From: Psychromonas sp. MB-3u-54
GTDB lineage: Bacteria > Pseudomonadota > Gammaproteobacteria > Enterobacterales > Psychromonadaceae
NCBI RefSeq assembly: GCF_002836415.1
Contig: NZ_PJBP01000130.1
Location: 1 to 41,370, forward strand
DNA length: 41,370 nucleotides
Direction: 5' to 3'
Shown here: piece by piece, positions 17,304 through 26,701 of the stretch
Position numbering within the stretch: position 1 is the first letter of the stretch
How the letters are laid out: each line of letters opens with the position of its first letter
Made by a program: the position numbers and the translations under genes
Notes under the pieces: model-generated
Seen by the model: only the letters and a program-made list of their open reading frames with translations
Database searches by the model: none
What the model was told of the DNA's origin: nothing

Positions 17304-18278
17304 TTATTCCGTTGCATCTCGTCTGTTTAAAAAAAAGCTACTTCCTGGCATAGATTTCGCTATTTTTTTGGTGGTCGCACAGACATCATTCACTTCCATG
17401 TACTCCTTGTAGACACCCTGTGCCAAATCAACACCTGCCAAACTGATTGACATTAATGGGAAGGTCTCGCTTTCACCTTGGCGGTTAACAGATTGAATAC
17501 ACTTGGTTTCTGCATCTTCGCTGGAATAAAACTTAATAACGCCTTGATCGAACCGGTGAATGATTTTTTCAGCGACGGTTTGAGTCAGATCAGATGGCAC
17601 AATCAGAACAAAGTCGTCCCCGCCGATATGACCGATAAATGCATCCTTGATATTTAGTTCAGCGACAACATTTTGAAAAACCTGGCAGGTAAACTTGATG
17701 ACTTGATCCCCCAAAGCAAAGCCGTATTTATCATTGTATGCTTTAAAATTGTCCAAATCAGAATAAATCACGGACAAATTTTCTCGAGTATCCAGTGCAC
17801 TTTTAATCTGTTTTGCAACACTGTTATTACCAGGAAGACCCGTCATGGGATTGGAATCAAGTGCCGTGTTGTATAGTCGTTTCAGTTCCTGCATGGCTTC
17901 TTGAAGTTTTAAATGATTTTTCACCCTGGCTTTAACGATCGCCGGACTAATCGGCTTGGTAATGTAATCCACCGCACCGACTTCTAAGCCTTTTTTTTCA
18001 TCCCCAATATTGCTCTTTGCGGATATGAAGATAACAGGAATATCGCAGGTGATGGGGTTAGATTTCAATTTCTGGCATACTTCAAAGCCATCCATTTCCG
18101 GCATTACAATATCCAGTAAGATAATATCAGGGATCATATTTTTAGCTAATTCAAGGGCTTTTTCACCATTAGTCGCGAAAAATGTTTTATATTCCGGCTT
18201 CAGCAGATCGATTAATACCTTAATGTTATCTTTGATATCATCGACAATTAATACTTTTTGTTTTATTTTATCAGGCAT
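17304..18278 (-). CDS. Response regulator with REC and GGDEF domains
   Basis: A 324-residue protein. Residues about 5-120 are a receiver domain with phospho-acceptor Asp in DIILLDIVMPEMDGF and conserved Lys in YITKPISP. After a short helical linker, about 150-315 is a GGDEF domain whose signature reads HIGGDDF; GGDDF is a variant that may still be active. The likely output is regulated cyclic di-GMP synthesis. It starts 10 bases after the hybrid kinase stop, with AAGGGA overlapping that gap, so it is the cognate partner of the kinase in one operon. Its end abuts repeat sequence, but the C-terminus looks complete. Confidence 0.88.
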   Translation of the reverse strand: MPDKIKQKVLIVDDIKDNIKVLIDLLKPEYKTFFATNGEKALELAKNMIPDIILLDIVMPEMDGFEVCQKLKSNPITCDIPVIFISAKSNIGDEKKGLEVGAVDYITKPISPAIVKARVKNHLKLQEAMQELKRLYNTALDSNPMTGLPGNNSVAKQIKSALDTRENLSVIYSDLDNFKAYNDKYGFALGDQVIKFTCQVFQNVVAELNIKDAFIGHIGGDDFVLIVPSDLTQTVAEKIIHRFDQGVIKFYSSEDAETKCIQSVNRQGESETFPLMSISLAGVDLAQGVYKEYMEVNDVCATTKKIAKSMPGSSFFLNRRDATE

Positions 18279-18287
18279 AATTGTCCC

Positions 18288-21200
18288 TTAACTTGAAAGA
18301 TCAAGTTTACGGCACAGCTCTTTCAATTTTAGGGCTGCTTCTTCAAATTGTAAATCATTTACCAAATCCTCAATTTCCTCCAAGGCCTGTTGATGGTCAG
18401 CACCTATTATAGGCGCTAATTTTTTAACATGGTCGATAGCATCAAGATCATTGTCCCGCAGGCAGGATGCCAATGAATCCAGGCCAACTGTCAGAACAGA
18501 AATATCAACAGGCCCTGACGCCACGTTATCGTCCGACTCTTTATTTCCAACGGTTTTCTCGCGCCCAAGCAAAAGGGCAATGGAATGGGTCATGATGTTA
18601 GTTTCTTCCTCAAGCTGGTCCAGCAATCCATTGATTTCAGATTGTCTGTCCTGCTTAATGACTTGTTCCAATTCGCTTGTTAATGAAAATAAAGCTGTCG
18701 CCCCAATATTGCCACTGACCCCTTTATATGCATGGGCAAGATCTGCTGCTTTTTTGATCTCATTGCCCCCTAAGGCACTTCTTATCTGCTCAACAGTTTG
18801 AGAATGCTTTCCAACAAAAGTCAGCAGTAATGATTTGTAAAGCTTTTTGTTTCCCCCTACTCGTTGAAGTCCTGTCACAATATCTATTCCACTGATCTCT
18901 GCCGGGATGTGAGTATCATCTTTTTCAGGGGCAGCTGTGATTTTTTCTTTTTTCCTATCTCCGGGTTTAATCCACCTGCTAAGAACTTTAAACAATTTTT
19001 TTGTATCAATGGGTTTGGTGACATAATCATCCATTCCTGCTGCAAGACACCTTTCTTTATCGCCTTCCATAGCATGGGCGGTCATTGCGATGATAGGTAT
19101 AACGGAAGAGGTGTTGGCAGGCTCAACATCATTCAGCGCATTTTCCCATTCTCGAATTTTTTGAGTGGCCTCATAGCCATCCATTTCAGGCATTTGAACA
19201 TCCATAAGCACTGCGTCGAATGCGTTGCTTTTCACAGAGTTCACCGCTTGTTTCCCATTGGCTGCTTCTATGACGAGCAATCCCGCATTTTCCAGAAATT
19301 CTCTGGCCACCTGCCGGTTAATTTCATTGTCGTCAACAAGCAATATTGTTGCCCCCCCGATTGCATCCAACCTTGCAGAGTCCACATCAATTTTTCTCTT
19401 CAGGTTTTCTTTGATCTCATCCCTGTAACCAAATACAGCCAGTATAGTATCAACCAAAATTGAGCGGTTAAGCGGTTTTAACACAAAAGAATCAAAGCCA
19501 ACCTTCTTCGACTTTTGGCCGAGCAAACCATCCCTATCAGAGGCAGACATTAAAACCATAGGCATTTGGGGAATAGCCGGATTTTCTTTTATCTTTTTAG
19601 CTGTTTCAATGCCATCCATTCCACCCATCTGCCAGTCAATAATAGCCAGGTCAATCGCATTATTTCCAGAAGCATTTTCCAGTACCGATAGCGCCTTTTC
19701 TCCAGACTCTGTCGTCGTAACATTGAACTTTAGATGAATCAGCATCTTTTCTATTACTTTTAGAGTAACCGGATTATCGTCAACCACTAGGGCATGCAGG
19801 CCTGTCAGCGCTGGAGGTAGCAGTCGTCTGTTATCTTCAGCACCTTGACTGAGGCCAAACTCAACTTCAAAAGAAAAAACACTTCCTTTTCCCTGTTCAC
19901 TTTCAAGCCAGATCCTGCCATTCATTTTCTCAATCAATTGTTTGCAAATTGAGAGACCTAAACCTGTGCCGCCGTGTTTTCTTGATGTCGAGCCATCCGC
20001 CTGAGCAAAGGGTTCAAACAGGCCGGCAATCCTGTCTTTTGGAATCCCGATACCTGTATCAGCGATTGAAAAAAGCAATCTCACCTGTTTGTTATCCTTT
20101 TCCAGGCAAGAAGCACAAATCGTAATCTCACCCTTGTCGGTAAATTTGATGGCATTGTTAATTAAATTGGTGAATATCTGACCTGTTCGTAGAGGATCAC
20201 CGATAAGATGCCAGGGCACATCAGGATCAATGGAGGTAATCAACTCAATCCTTTTTTTGGCCAGAATGAAATAAAAGGTATTGGAGATATTATTCAGAAC
20301 ATCAAGCAAAGAAAAGTCAATATTTTCCAGGTCGAGTTGCCCTGCCTCGATTTTTGAAAAGTCGAGAATGCCGTTAATTATACCCAATAAAGAATTTCCA
20401 GAAGAATGTATTTTTGAAAGATAATCCCTCAATCGGGGACTCATATCCTGATTAAGGGAGAGCTCGGATAAGCCGATAATGGCATTCATGGGTGTTCGAA
20501 TCTCATGACTCATATTGGCCAGAAACTCACTTTTGGCCATATTGGCTTTCTGGATGGCCCTATTCATACTTGTCAATCTGCGATTCCAATAGAAAATACC
20601 CAGCAGAACCACAAGAAAGATCGCCAGTATTTTCCAAAGCAGGGAGTAATCGAAGGTTTTTTCAAAGACGATGGAAACCCACTTATTATAGATATTTTGT
20701 TTTTCTGCGTCTGTTAAAGACCCAACCGCTTTCTGCAGAATAGAAAATAATAGCGGGTCATCATTGCGCACCGCGACAGACAGATCATTGTTCACATCAA
20801 ATTTTCCTGCGATCTTAATGTCAGTTATTCTTGATTGTTGAATTTTATAGCGCATGGCTGCCAGAGAAAAGATAAAACCATAGGCCTCGCCCGAACGAAT
20901 TTTTTCAAACCCCTCTTTGACAGAGGAAACTTCATCAATAATGATATCAGGATACTTGTTCTTCAGTTTGTTTATATAGGCAAAGTCTTTAATACCCGTA
21001 AATTTTCTATTTAAAATTTTATTTATATCATCGATGAATAGCTCGTCGGATCGAGTGGCAATTACAATGGGAGTCTGGAGGTAGGGCTCCGTAAAGTTAA
21101 GATATTCTTTTCTCTCTGTTGTTTCCTGCAGCAGAGATAGAATGTCACACTGACGCTGTTTCGACATACTCAAGGTCTCGCTGAAATTTTTGGTTGGCAC

Positions 21201-23012
21201 CAACTTGATACTTTTACCTATCCTCTGACTGATGATATTCATAAATTCAGCCGCCATTCCCTCGTGCATACCAGCCTTGCTGATTGACTCAAATGGCATC
21301 CAGTTTGGATTTGCACAGATCAGAATCTCATTTCGATTTTCGAGATATTGCTGTTCAGCTGAGGAGAGCAAAAGTTTAGTTTCTTTCGAATCGATTACCT
21401 TCAAGTCCGTACTAAGCCAGCGATTTGTTATTATAGCCAACTGCTCCTCACTGATGCTATTCAGCCCTTTTTGCATGATATTGTATAATATTTTGTTGTC
21501 TGTCCTGACACCGAAACGCAAATCTTCTTTTCCCATGCCTGCCAGCTCAAACTCTCCAGCAACCCGGATATTGCTGAGACCATATTTGCGAACTTGATAA
21601 TTAATGACCGACAGACTTTGAATTAATGCGTCAATTTTTCCATAGGCCAAGGCCTTAGATTGATCTTCATAATTATCAAAGCTGATAAGTTCCATTCCCC
21701 CAATTTCGCGAAGTTCTTTTTCATAAAAGATAGCCTCCTGAATGCCCACCTTTTTCCCTTGGAGACTTTTCAAGCCTTGAAAATTTTTAAAGTCCTCTCT
21801 GGTAAAGATAACCACGGGGATCTCATAGTAAGGTGTGGTAAAAAGGGTAAATGCTTCCCGTTCCTTTTTATAAGAAATGTCCGCGATGATATCGACCTCT
21901 TTTTTCTTGAATTTATTAAGGTTATTGCCCCAATGATCTACTTTTTGGACAAATTCAAGGCCGGTTTTTTTAGAAATGAGCAGTAGCAGATCTTTGACAA
22001 AACCCTTTAACTCACCGTTCTCCACATATGTGAATGGGGCATAATCACTTATCAGGGCGATTGATGCTGTCGGATGGATTTTAAGATAGCCCTGTTCCTG
22101 TTCGGTTAATGTTATACGCGTACTTTCCGTGGTTGATTGCATAGAAAGCCATTTCTTTTTCAGCTGATACTCTTCTTGAAATGTCAGCGACTTCAAAGCT
22201 TTATCCAAGGAGCTCGCCAGAAGTGTCCAATCTTTTCGAACGCCGATACGATTATAAAAGTTTTCTCCCCCTGGAATCTTAGTTTCTCCGGAAATAGTGA
22301 GGTTGGGGAGGTTGTACTCAAGAATAAGATGCTGCATCACGATCCCAATACCGATGGTGGCGTCCGCAGTCCCAAAAGCGACATCTTTTAGCGCGTCAAC
22401 ACTGGAATCTACCAGATGAAGCTTTATCGCCGGGAAATTTTTTTCTAAGAAATCTTGATACCAAAAACCTTTTACAATAGATACCGTGTGACCTTCCAGT
22501 TCTTTGAGATTTCTAAATGGCGTATTGGTTTTGCTGATAATATTACGGGGATTTTTAATGGTAGGCTGGGTAAAAACCGCAAATTCTTCTCGATCCTTGG
22601 TTTCTACTATATTGCCTATAATATCTATATCTTTATTCTTCAACATTCCCATAAACTCATTCCAGGTGGGGCCGCTGATATATTCTATTTTGATGCCAAG
22701 CTTTTTGGCCAGAATATTCATTAAATCTATGGTGAATCCCAGGGGTTTCCCATCACGATAGAAATTAAACGGAATCCAGTTCTGTTCATTGTGGGCACGG
22801 ATAATAGGATGAACAGCAAGGAAGGCACGTTCTTCGACCGTCAATGATAAATTACCTCCGTCAGCTTCGGGTACTACTCGACTGGCTGTCAGCGGCGATT
22901 GTATTTTGCCTGCCTCGGGAAAAGTTTGCACTGCCTGCGACATTGATGGGTAAAAACAAATGCTAACGAGCAGGAACAAAAATACCAGCAACCGATTTAC
23001 TTTTTCTTTCAT
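18288..23012 (-). CDS. BvgS-like hybrid sensor kinase with three periplasmic binding domains
   Basis: A protein of about 1574 residues. A signal peptide ([20 protein letters not shown]) leads to three successive SBP_bac_3-type periplasmic domains at roughly 60-295, 305-530 and 550-795, each beginning with an L..EE..YL..HP-like lead and containing a ..PF.....G...G...D...-type ligand segment. One membrane helix (about 800-822) is followed by HisKA with the phospho-acceptor His in [15 protein letters not shown], HATPase with [16 protein letters not shown] and [12 protein letters not shown], a receiver with Asp in [11 protein letters not shown], a second receiver with Asp in [11 protein letters not shown], and an HPt domain with His in [14 protein letters not shown]. 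It is thus a complete four-step phosphorelay. I chose the ATG giving MKEKVNRLL, preceded by AAGGGA. The style recalls deltaproteobacterial kinases, suggesting acquisition by transfer (inference). Ligands, perhaps amino acids, are unknown. Confidence 0.92.
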   Translation of the reverse strand: MKEKVNRLLVFLFLLVSICFYPSMSQAVQTFPEAGKIQSPLTASRVVPEADGGNLSLTVEERAFLAVHPIIRAHNEQNWIPFNFYRDGKPLGFTIDLMNILAKKLGIKIEYISGPTWNEFMGMLKNKDIDIIGNIVETKDREEFAVFTQPTIKNPRNIISKTNTPFRNLKELEGHTVSIVKGFWYQDFLEKNFPAIKLHLVDSSVDALKDVAFGTADATIGIGIVMQHLILEYNLPNLTISGETKIPGGENFYNRIGVRKDWTLLASSLDKALKSLTFQEEYQLKKKWLSMQSTTESTRITLTEQEQGYLKIHPTASIALISDYAPFTYVENGELKGFVKDLLLLISKKTGLEFVQKVDHWGNNLNKFKKKEVDIIADISYKKEREAFTLFTTPYYEIPVVIFTREDFKNFQGLKSLQGKKVGIQEAIFYEKELREIGGMELISFDNYEDQSKALAYGKIDALIQSLSVINYQVRKYGLSNIRVAGEFELAGMGKEDLRFGVRTDNKILYNIMQKGLNSISEEQLAIITNRWLSTDLKVIDSKETKLLLSSAEQQYLENRNEILICANPNWMPFESISKAGMHEGMAAEFMNIISQRIGKSIKLVPTKNFSETLSMSKQRQCDILSLLQETTERKEYLNFTEPYLQTPIVIATRSDELFIDDINKILNRKFTGIKDFAYINKLKNKYPDIIIDEVSSVKEGFEKIRSGEAYGFIFSLAAMRYKIQQSRITDIKIAGKFDVNNDLSVAVRNDDPLLFSILQKAVGSLTDAEKQNIYNKWVSIVFEKTFDYSLLWKILAIFLVVLLGIFYWNRRLTSMNRAIQKANMAKSEFLANMSHEIRTPMNAIIGLSELSLNQDMSPRLRDYLSKIHSSGNSLLGIINGILDFSKIEAGQLDLENIDFSLLDVLNNISNTFYFILAKKRIELITSIDPDVPWHLIGDPLRTGQIFTNLINNAIKFTDKGEITICASCLEKDNKQVRLLFSIADTGIGIPKDRIAGLFEPFAQADGSTSRKHGGTGLGLSICKQLIEKMNGRIWLESEQGKGSVFSFEVEFGLSQGAEDNRRLLPPALTGLHALVVDDNPVTLKVIEKMLIHLKFNVTTTESGEKALSVLENASGNNAIDLAIIDWQMGGMDGIETAKKIKENPAIPQMPMVLMSASDRDGLLGQKSKKVGFDSFVLKPLNRSILVDTILAVFGYRDEIKENLKRKIDVDSARLDAIGGATILLVDDNEINRQVAREFLENAGLLVIEAANGKQAVNSVKSNAFDAVLMDVQMPEMDGYEATQKIREWENALNDVEPANTSSVIPIIAMTAHAMEGDKERCLAAGMDDYVTKPIDTKKLFKVLSRWIKPGDRKKEKITAAPEKDDTHIPAEISGIDIVTGLQRVGGNKKLYKSLLLTFVGKHSQTVEQIRSALGGNEIKKAADLAHAYKGVSGNIGATALFSLTSELEQVIKQDRQSEINGLLDQLEEETNIMTHSIALLLGREKTVGNKESDDNVASGPVDISVLTVGLDSLASCLRDNDLDAIDHVKKLAPIIGADHQQALEEIEDLVNDLQFEEAALKLKELCRKLDLSS

Positions 23013-23226
23013 TTTTGTCCCTTCTAATTTTTTCAATGATTCCAAGGCATAGATCAGTCGATGCTGTTTTTGCTGCCTTTTCTTTTAGCAAAAACCGCGA
23101 CAAATGTATCGAGTCCAAGTGCAGCTATTTGTTGAACGAAGTCGTTCTGTGGCAGAACAAACAACCCAGCTTTTAAACTAATCTCTACGTATGCTCAATA
23201 ATAAGTCATTTAACTTGGAGTCTACT

Positions 23227-23355
23227 ATGAAAGCAAGCGAACAAAGTTATTTTAATACACTCTGTGCGCGTTACCTCAATCTATTGAAATCCCGAGGATC
23301 AAGTGACAGTGTTCTGGCCGGTTATTCGCGGCCAATACGCCGAATTTCAACGCAC
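23227..23355 (+). pseudogene. 5' fragment of a tyrosine recombinase gene, copy 1
   Basis: The frame begins MKASEQSYFNTLCARYLNLL and continues through KSRGSSDSVLAGYSRPIRRI STH, which resembles the N-terminal SAM-like DNA-binding domain of phage-type integrases found with IS91-like elements. About 43 residues remain; after that the sequence switches abruptly into the dispersed repeat (CACCGGCTTGGG). The catalytic domain is absent. The same truncated sequence with the same junction occurs again at 24410-24505. Confidence 0.5.
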
Positions 23356-23370
23356 CGGCTTGGGCTTTTG

Positions 23371-23585
23371 CAGCTAACGCTTAAATCCGATATAGATAGC
23401 TGCATCGGTTCTTCGTAAGCCTTCGCTTGTGAGCACTTGTTGTAACTTTCATTGTTGGAAAAGGTTTGGCTGTTTAGCCTTTTCAACGGACTATGGCAGC
23501 TCACGCTTAAATCCGATATAGATCGCTGCATCGGTTCTTCGTAAGCCTTCGCTTGTGAGCACTTGTTGTAACTTTCATTGTTGGA
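23371..23585. repeat. Two direct repeats of about 91 bp
   Basis: Units at about 23371-23461 and 23495-23585 are nearly identical (CGCTTAAATCCGATATAGAT ... CTTCGCTTGTGAGCACTTGT ... CATTGTTGGA), separated by 33 bp that contain the GGTTTGGCTGTTTAGCC block. A weaker third copy lies near 23905-23955. Confidence 0.85.
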
Positions 23586-23604
23586 GTTCCGCCCTTGACG
23601 GCGT

Positions 23605-23638
23605 GTTACTTTTCTCTCAACAGCAAGAGAAAAGTAAC
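23605..23638. repeat. Hairpin H1, copy 1
   Basis: Perfect 13-bp arms GTTACTTTTCTCT / AGAGAAAAGTAAC around the loop CAACAGCA. Compared with the copy at 24719, one base pair of the stem has changed on both sides (C-G to T-A). Confidence 0.85.
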
Positions 23639-23700
23639 CAAAAGAGTGCCGTTCCGAGACGTTTTTTATTCTTGTCCGCTCAATAACTTCTTAACGCACC

Positions 23701-23735
23701 GGCTCGGACAGCACATCCATGTGCAGAGCCGAGCC
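23701..23735. repeat. Hairpin H2, copy 1
   Basis: Outer arms GGCTCGG / CCGAGCC and inner arms GCACAT / ATGTGC, separated by small internal bulges. The copy at 24815 has GGCTTGG / CCAAGCC, a compensatory change. Confidence 0.8.
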
Positions 23736-24409
23736 TAATGAAATCTTCCCTGATTTCCTTTGCTAAAGTGATTTCTCAAACAAGAAAAACGTACGGAAAT
23801 TGCCTAGCCGCTTCGGTCGGATTTATGCGCTTGAAGAGGTGTGGGATTTTGCGCTCAATTAAAAAAGGCTTGGCTGTCCAGCCTTTTGCTGCTCACTGCA
23901 TATAATGTAGATAGCCGCATCGGTTATTCGTAAGCCTTCGCTTGTAAGCTGATGGTTTTTATTCTGAGAGGGAGTTATGCTCTTTCAACAGCAAAAGAAA
24001 ACAGGGCACGCAGAGCTTAGCCCGCTCGTGACAATATGCTGCCGCATAACTCGCCCAAAAGAATGCCGTATACAGGGACGGCAGAGCCTGTCCCGCTCAT
24101 AAGCCTGAGCTGCCGCTCAATTCGCCTAGACGTTTTTATCTTGCTAAATAAATCTCTTTATTCTTTTTTAACAAAGAGAGCACCGGCTTGGACAGCACAT
24201 CCATGTGCAGAGCCGGACTTAGAGGAAAACAAAGGGCACGCAGAGCTTAGCCCGCTCATAACCCTGAACTGGCGTTCAATTCGCTCCATTTTCCACTTGC
24301 TAAAGAGATTGATTGAGCAAGAAAAACGTACGGAAATTTTCGTAGCCGCACTGGTTTGGAATTCTAATATATTGAATTAATAATGAAATATAAGTGGATG
24401 TCCAACCTT

Positions 24410-24505
24410 TTCTTTACGCGTCACCTCAAACTATTGATATTACGAGGATTAAGTAACAGTGCGATGGCCAGTTATTCGCGGGCAATACGCCGAATTTCAA
24501 CGCAC
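24410..24505 (+). pseudogene. 5' fragment of a tyrosine recombinase gene, copy 2
   Basis: A second, shorter and diverged copy of the fragment at 23227-23355. It reads ...RHLKLLILRGLSNSAMASYS then RAIRRISTH and breaks into CACCGGCTTGGGGTTTTGC at the same codon as copy 1. It has no start codon of its own. Confidence 0.5.
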
Positions 24506-24718
24506 CGGCTTGGGGTTTTGCGGCTAATGCTGGTGGGTTGGCCTTCGCTTACTAGCTGATGGTTTTTATTCGTCGAGGGAGTTTCGCCCTTGATGGCGTG
24601 TTACTTTCGCTCGTTCCCATGCTCTGCGAATATACCTAGACGATTTGGTGTGATTGTAGGCTTTCGCTTGCGGGCTGATATCTTATCTTTCGTCGTTGGT
24701 CTTCCGCCCTGACGGCGT

Positions 24719-24752
24719 GTTACTTTTCTTTCAACAGCAAAAGAAAAGTAAC
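24719..24752. repeat. Hairpin H1, copy 2
   Basis: Arms GTTACTTTTCTTT / AAAGAAAAGTAAC around CAACAGCA; the C-G pair of the other copies is T-A here, so pairing is kept. Confidence 0.85.
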
Positions 24753-24814
24753 CAAAAGAATGCCGTTCCGAGACGTTTTTTTATCTTGATAAATAAATCC
24801 CTTTTTAACGCACC

Positions 24815-24849
24815 GGCTTGGACAGCACATCCATGTGCAGAGCCAAGCC
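24815..24849. repeat. Hairpin H2, copy 2
   Basis: Arms GGCTTGG / CCAAGCC with inner arms GCACAT / ATGTGC; same 35-nt length as copy 1. A third copy near 24185-24219 has lost part of the outer pairing. Confidence 0.8.
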
Positions 24850-24995
24850 TAGTGGAAACTTCCTGTTTCCACTTGCTAAAGGAATTGATTTATCAAGAAA
24901 AACGTACGGAAATTGCCTAGCCGCTACGGTCGGATTTATATGTTTGAAGAGACATGGGCTTTGGCTCTCCCATCTTTTTTGTGACAAGGGAAGAT

Positions 24996-25064
24996 GAACC
25001 GACCTGTGTGGAGCCACATGTAGTGTGGTGTGGGGCGGGAGGTTAGATAACCCGGCTACCCAAT
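24996..25064 (+). mobile_element. Group II intron 3' tail (domains V-VI), remnant
   Basis: The sequence runs GAACCG, then a hairpin-forming CCTGTGTGGAGCCACATG, then GTGGTGTGGGG, then the small stem GGTTA/TAACC, and ends GGCTACCCAAT. This follows the layout I know for bacterial group II intron 3' ends (GAACCG...GGUGGUGUG...GGGUUA...CUACCCGAU). The upstream intron body and reverse transcriptase are absent; repeat DNA lies there instead. It is oriented opposite to the neighbouring genes and ends within the DNA just beyond the next gene's stop codon. Assignment is by pattern memory, without a covariance-model search. Confidence 0.5.
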
Positions 25065-25074
25065 TAAGTTTCGA

Positions 25075-25821
25075 TTACACCGATATATCAGCGTTAATTA
25101 GATCAATATTCGTTCCATAAATACGACTTATTTCACCACATACCCATAAAGGATGGTTTTCGTTCAGCACTTTCAATTTTGATACATCTTTTGAAAAATC
25201 GATATTTAGATATGCTGTGTGTAAGGGCATTTCTAGAAACACATGAACTCTATAGCAGTCATTATTTTCAGTTAAACCTGAAAATGCACACTTCCATTGC
25301 ACTTTTAAACCAATATAGCTTTGGGTTCTATGTTCTTTATCAAATGGTTTTACTTGTTTTATATCAGATTCAATATCAGTGTACAGAGGCTCTAAATTAT
25401 AAGTTTTTTCATTAAATGCAGGGGGGACTTTAAACTCCTCGATTTCAACAAGGAAAGGAAACATTTCATGGAACAAACTTGATTTTAACAATGGTTCTCT
25501 TGATTGCTCTATATCTGATGGCAGGAGCGCAGAGCGATCAATTTCTTTTGTTGCCATAAGAATTCTAGTTTCAAGTTCTTCTAGCCTTGTTTCAATATCT
25601 GCTAAGGATTTTTCATCAGTAGAATTGTTTGATTTTTTGAGTCCAAAGATCGAATAAAACAATGCAACAACACATGATGCTACTTCCAAAAGCAATCCTT
25701 TTACCAACCATTCACGTTCGGCTTCCGTTGGAGTTCCAAAGCCTAAAAAAACTACGCTTAACGTACCAAGTACAGCCAGGGTAAAAAGGGTTATGAATAC
25801 CGAAAATAATATCCATTTCAT
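25075..25821 (-). CDS. Cassette-borne two-helix membrane protein of unknown function
   Basis: With the start at MKWILFSVF the protein has 248 residues. Two hydrophobic segments near the N-terminus (about 3-28 and 40-62) are followed by a short acidic coiled-coil-like stretch (about 70-95) and a soluble C-terminal domain of about 150 residues that I do not recognise. The frame is open 30 codons further upstream to an ATG at 25911, but those residues (including FSPLNAVLI) are a translation of the attC site, a common artefact in cassette genes, so the shorter start is preferred although its ribosome-binding site is weak. Near its stop the gene contains AATTAAC, the expected inverse core of its own cassette. 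Membrane tether with cytoplasmic domain is inference. Confidence 0.6.
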   Translation of the reverse strand: MKWILFSVFITLFTLAVLGTLSVVFLGFGTPTEAEREWLVKGLLLEVASCVVALFYSIFGLKKSNNSTDEKSLADIETRLEELETRILMATKEIDRSALLPSDIEQSREPLLKSSLFHEMFPFLVEIEEFKVPPAFNEKTYNLEPLYTDIESDIKQVKPFDKEHRTQSYIGLKVQWKCAFSGLTENNDCYRVHVFLEMPLHTAYLNIDFSKDVSKLKVLNENHPLWVCGEISRIYGTNIDLINADISV

Positions 25822-25857
25822 TTTTTCGTTAGATGAGTCCACTTTGTTCCTTAAGAA

Positions 25858-25948
25858 AATTAACACCGCGTTAAGCGGACTAAAATGTGTAGCGAAGCGA
25901 AACTGAGCCAACTGTTTTAGTTCCGTTTAAACGCCTTGTATGTTGTAT
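25858..25948 (-). other. attC-like integron recombination site (site 1)
   Basis: Read on the minus strand: inverse core ATACAAC, spacer, L'' arm CGTTTAAACGGAACTAAAAC, a central part, L' arm TTTTAGTCCGCTTAACG, and core GTTAATT. The arms pair imperfectly with unpaired extra bases, as attC sites do. It starts one base after the Abi_C-like gene stop. Its inverse core is exactly complementary to GTTGTAT at the other end of that cassette (site 2). No integrase gene is in the window. Confidence 0.7.
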
Positions 25949-25949
25949 T

Positions 25950-26483
25950 TTATAGAAAATGTAAGATTAACCGTCCAATTGAGTTTACTAGATCTCGGCT
26001 GTAACTTGCTAACCACTTATTTGAATCATTATCAAAATGTGAATCACTAAAGCCATTTCTTGAATTTCCGATGGCACTTGTAAGCGTTGATATACTAGTA
26101 ACCATATTCTGAGGAAATGGCCCAATGGCATTCAACTTTGCAGTAATGTCATCTCGCACAGCTTTTGATAATGGGATCAATTCACTTAGCTGAGAACTTT
26201 TCGGTAAATGCTTATGTACATAAGCTTTATATAAGCCCTCTAGACATGTGTAGGATAGTGTCATCGAATAATTATAATTATGCTGATCAATTGCATTATC
26301 AATTTTTCTTATTAGTGTATTTAGCTTTTCTGAATTCCAGTTATCTTGAGGTATTACAGCTTGTGGAACCGGGTTACCAGAACCAAATAAATATGATTTA
26401 AGCTCATCAGTTTCAGTAGGAAAATGAGGGGCAATTATATCTATAAAGGTTCTAAAAACTTCTAATCGAATAGAGTCATCCAA
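25950..26483 (-). CDS. Abi_C-like (abortive infection family) HEPN protein
   Basis: A 177-residue soluble protein. The C-terminal part (about 75-177) is helical and carries NSRNGFSDSHFD, an R-x6-H arrangement like the HEPN RNase motif and the conserved end of Abi_C (abortive infection C-terminus) domains. Members of that family are predicted anti-phage or toxin-like proteins, acting possibly as ribonucleases. AAAAGG lies five bases before the ATG. It is the sole gene of an apparent integron cassette, bounded by site 2 upstream and site 1 directly after its stop. Cassette carriage of defence genes is common in sedentary integrons, which fits. The domain assignment is by motif and context; the activity is inferred. 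Confidence 0.65.
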   Translation of the reverse strand: MDDSIRLEVFRTFIDIIAPHFPTETDELKSYLFGSGNPVPQAVIPQDNWNSEKLNTLIRKIDNAIDQHNYNYSMTLSYTCLEGLYKAYVHKHLPKSSQLSELIPLSKAVRDDITAKLNAIGPFPQNMVTSISTLTSAIGNSRNGFSDSHFDNDSNKWLASYSRDLVNSIGRLILHFL

Positions 26484-26579
26484 ACCTTTTAAAATATCCC
26501 AATAAAAGTCTTTTCTGGAGGTACTGAGACCTCTATTATTTCTTTCCTTGATATAAAGAGAATAACCTGGCTGACCTTG

Positions 26580-26622
26580 ATCATAGTGGTGGTGACTTTA
26601 ATAAAGTCACCACCACTATGAT
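26580..26622. repeat. 43-bp perfect palindrome
   Basis: Arms of 21 bp (the left arm begins ATCATAGTGGTGGTGACTTT) pair perfectly around a single unpaired A at 26601. There is no T-run on either side, so it is unlikely to be a simple terminator. It lies within the Abi_C cassette, 97 bp upstream of the gene start. Confidence 0.9.
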
Positions 26623-26701
26623 ATGCGGGTGTACCTCTTTTATCTAAAAGTAAAAAAAGCCGACTAAATGCGGCGAGCCAATTCACGGTGATATATCCTT
26701 A

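Larger units (their letters stand above)
23586..24980. repeat. Mosaic dispersed-repeat block, left boundary of the island
   Basis: Several units repeat in differing combinations: CCCTTGACGGCGTGTTACTT (about 23592, 24587, with a variant near 24709), GGACAGCACATCCATGTGCA (about 23706, 24190, 24820), AAGAAAAACGTACGGAAATT (about 23784, 24320, 24895), CAGAGCTTAGCCCGCTC (about 24012, 24241). The same units occur in reverse orientation at about 29000-29820 and in single pieces elsewhere. Short open frames within it are repeat translations and not genes. Confidence 0.8.

Noticed and set aside
23371-23585. Direct repeats of about 91 bp with a 33-bp spacer, considered as a CRISPR array
   Set aside because: Only two full units, far longer than CRISPR repeats, no unique regular spacers and no cas genes; they belong to the dispersed-repeat family.
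24036-25017. Several open frames of 70-115 residues containing strings such as TAEPVPLISL and ERTEI
   Set aside because: The same strings recur wherever the repeat occurs, on either strand; they are translations of the repeat and not genes.
26489-26686. 65-residue minus-strand frame beginning MNWLAAFSRLF with AAGGAT upstream of a GTG
   Set aside because: It runs through the 43-bp palindrome and overlaps the leader of the Abi_C-like gene; no family recognised, so it is at best a truncated gene.
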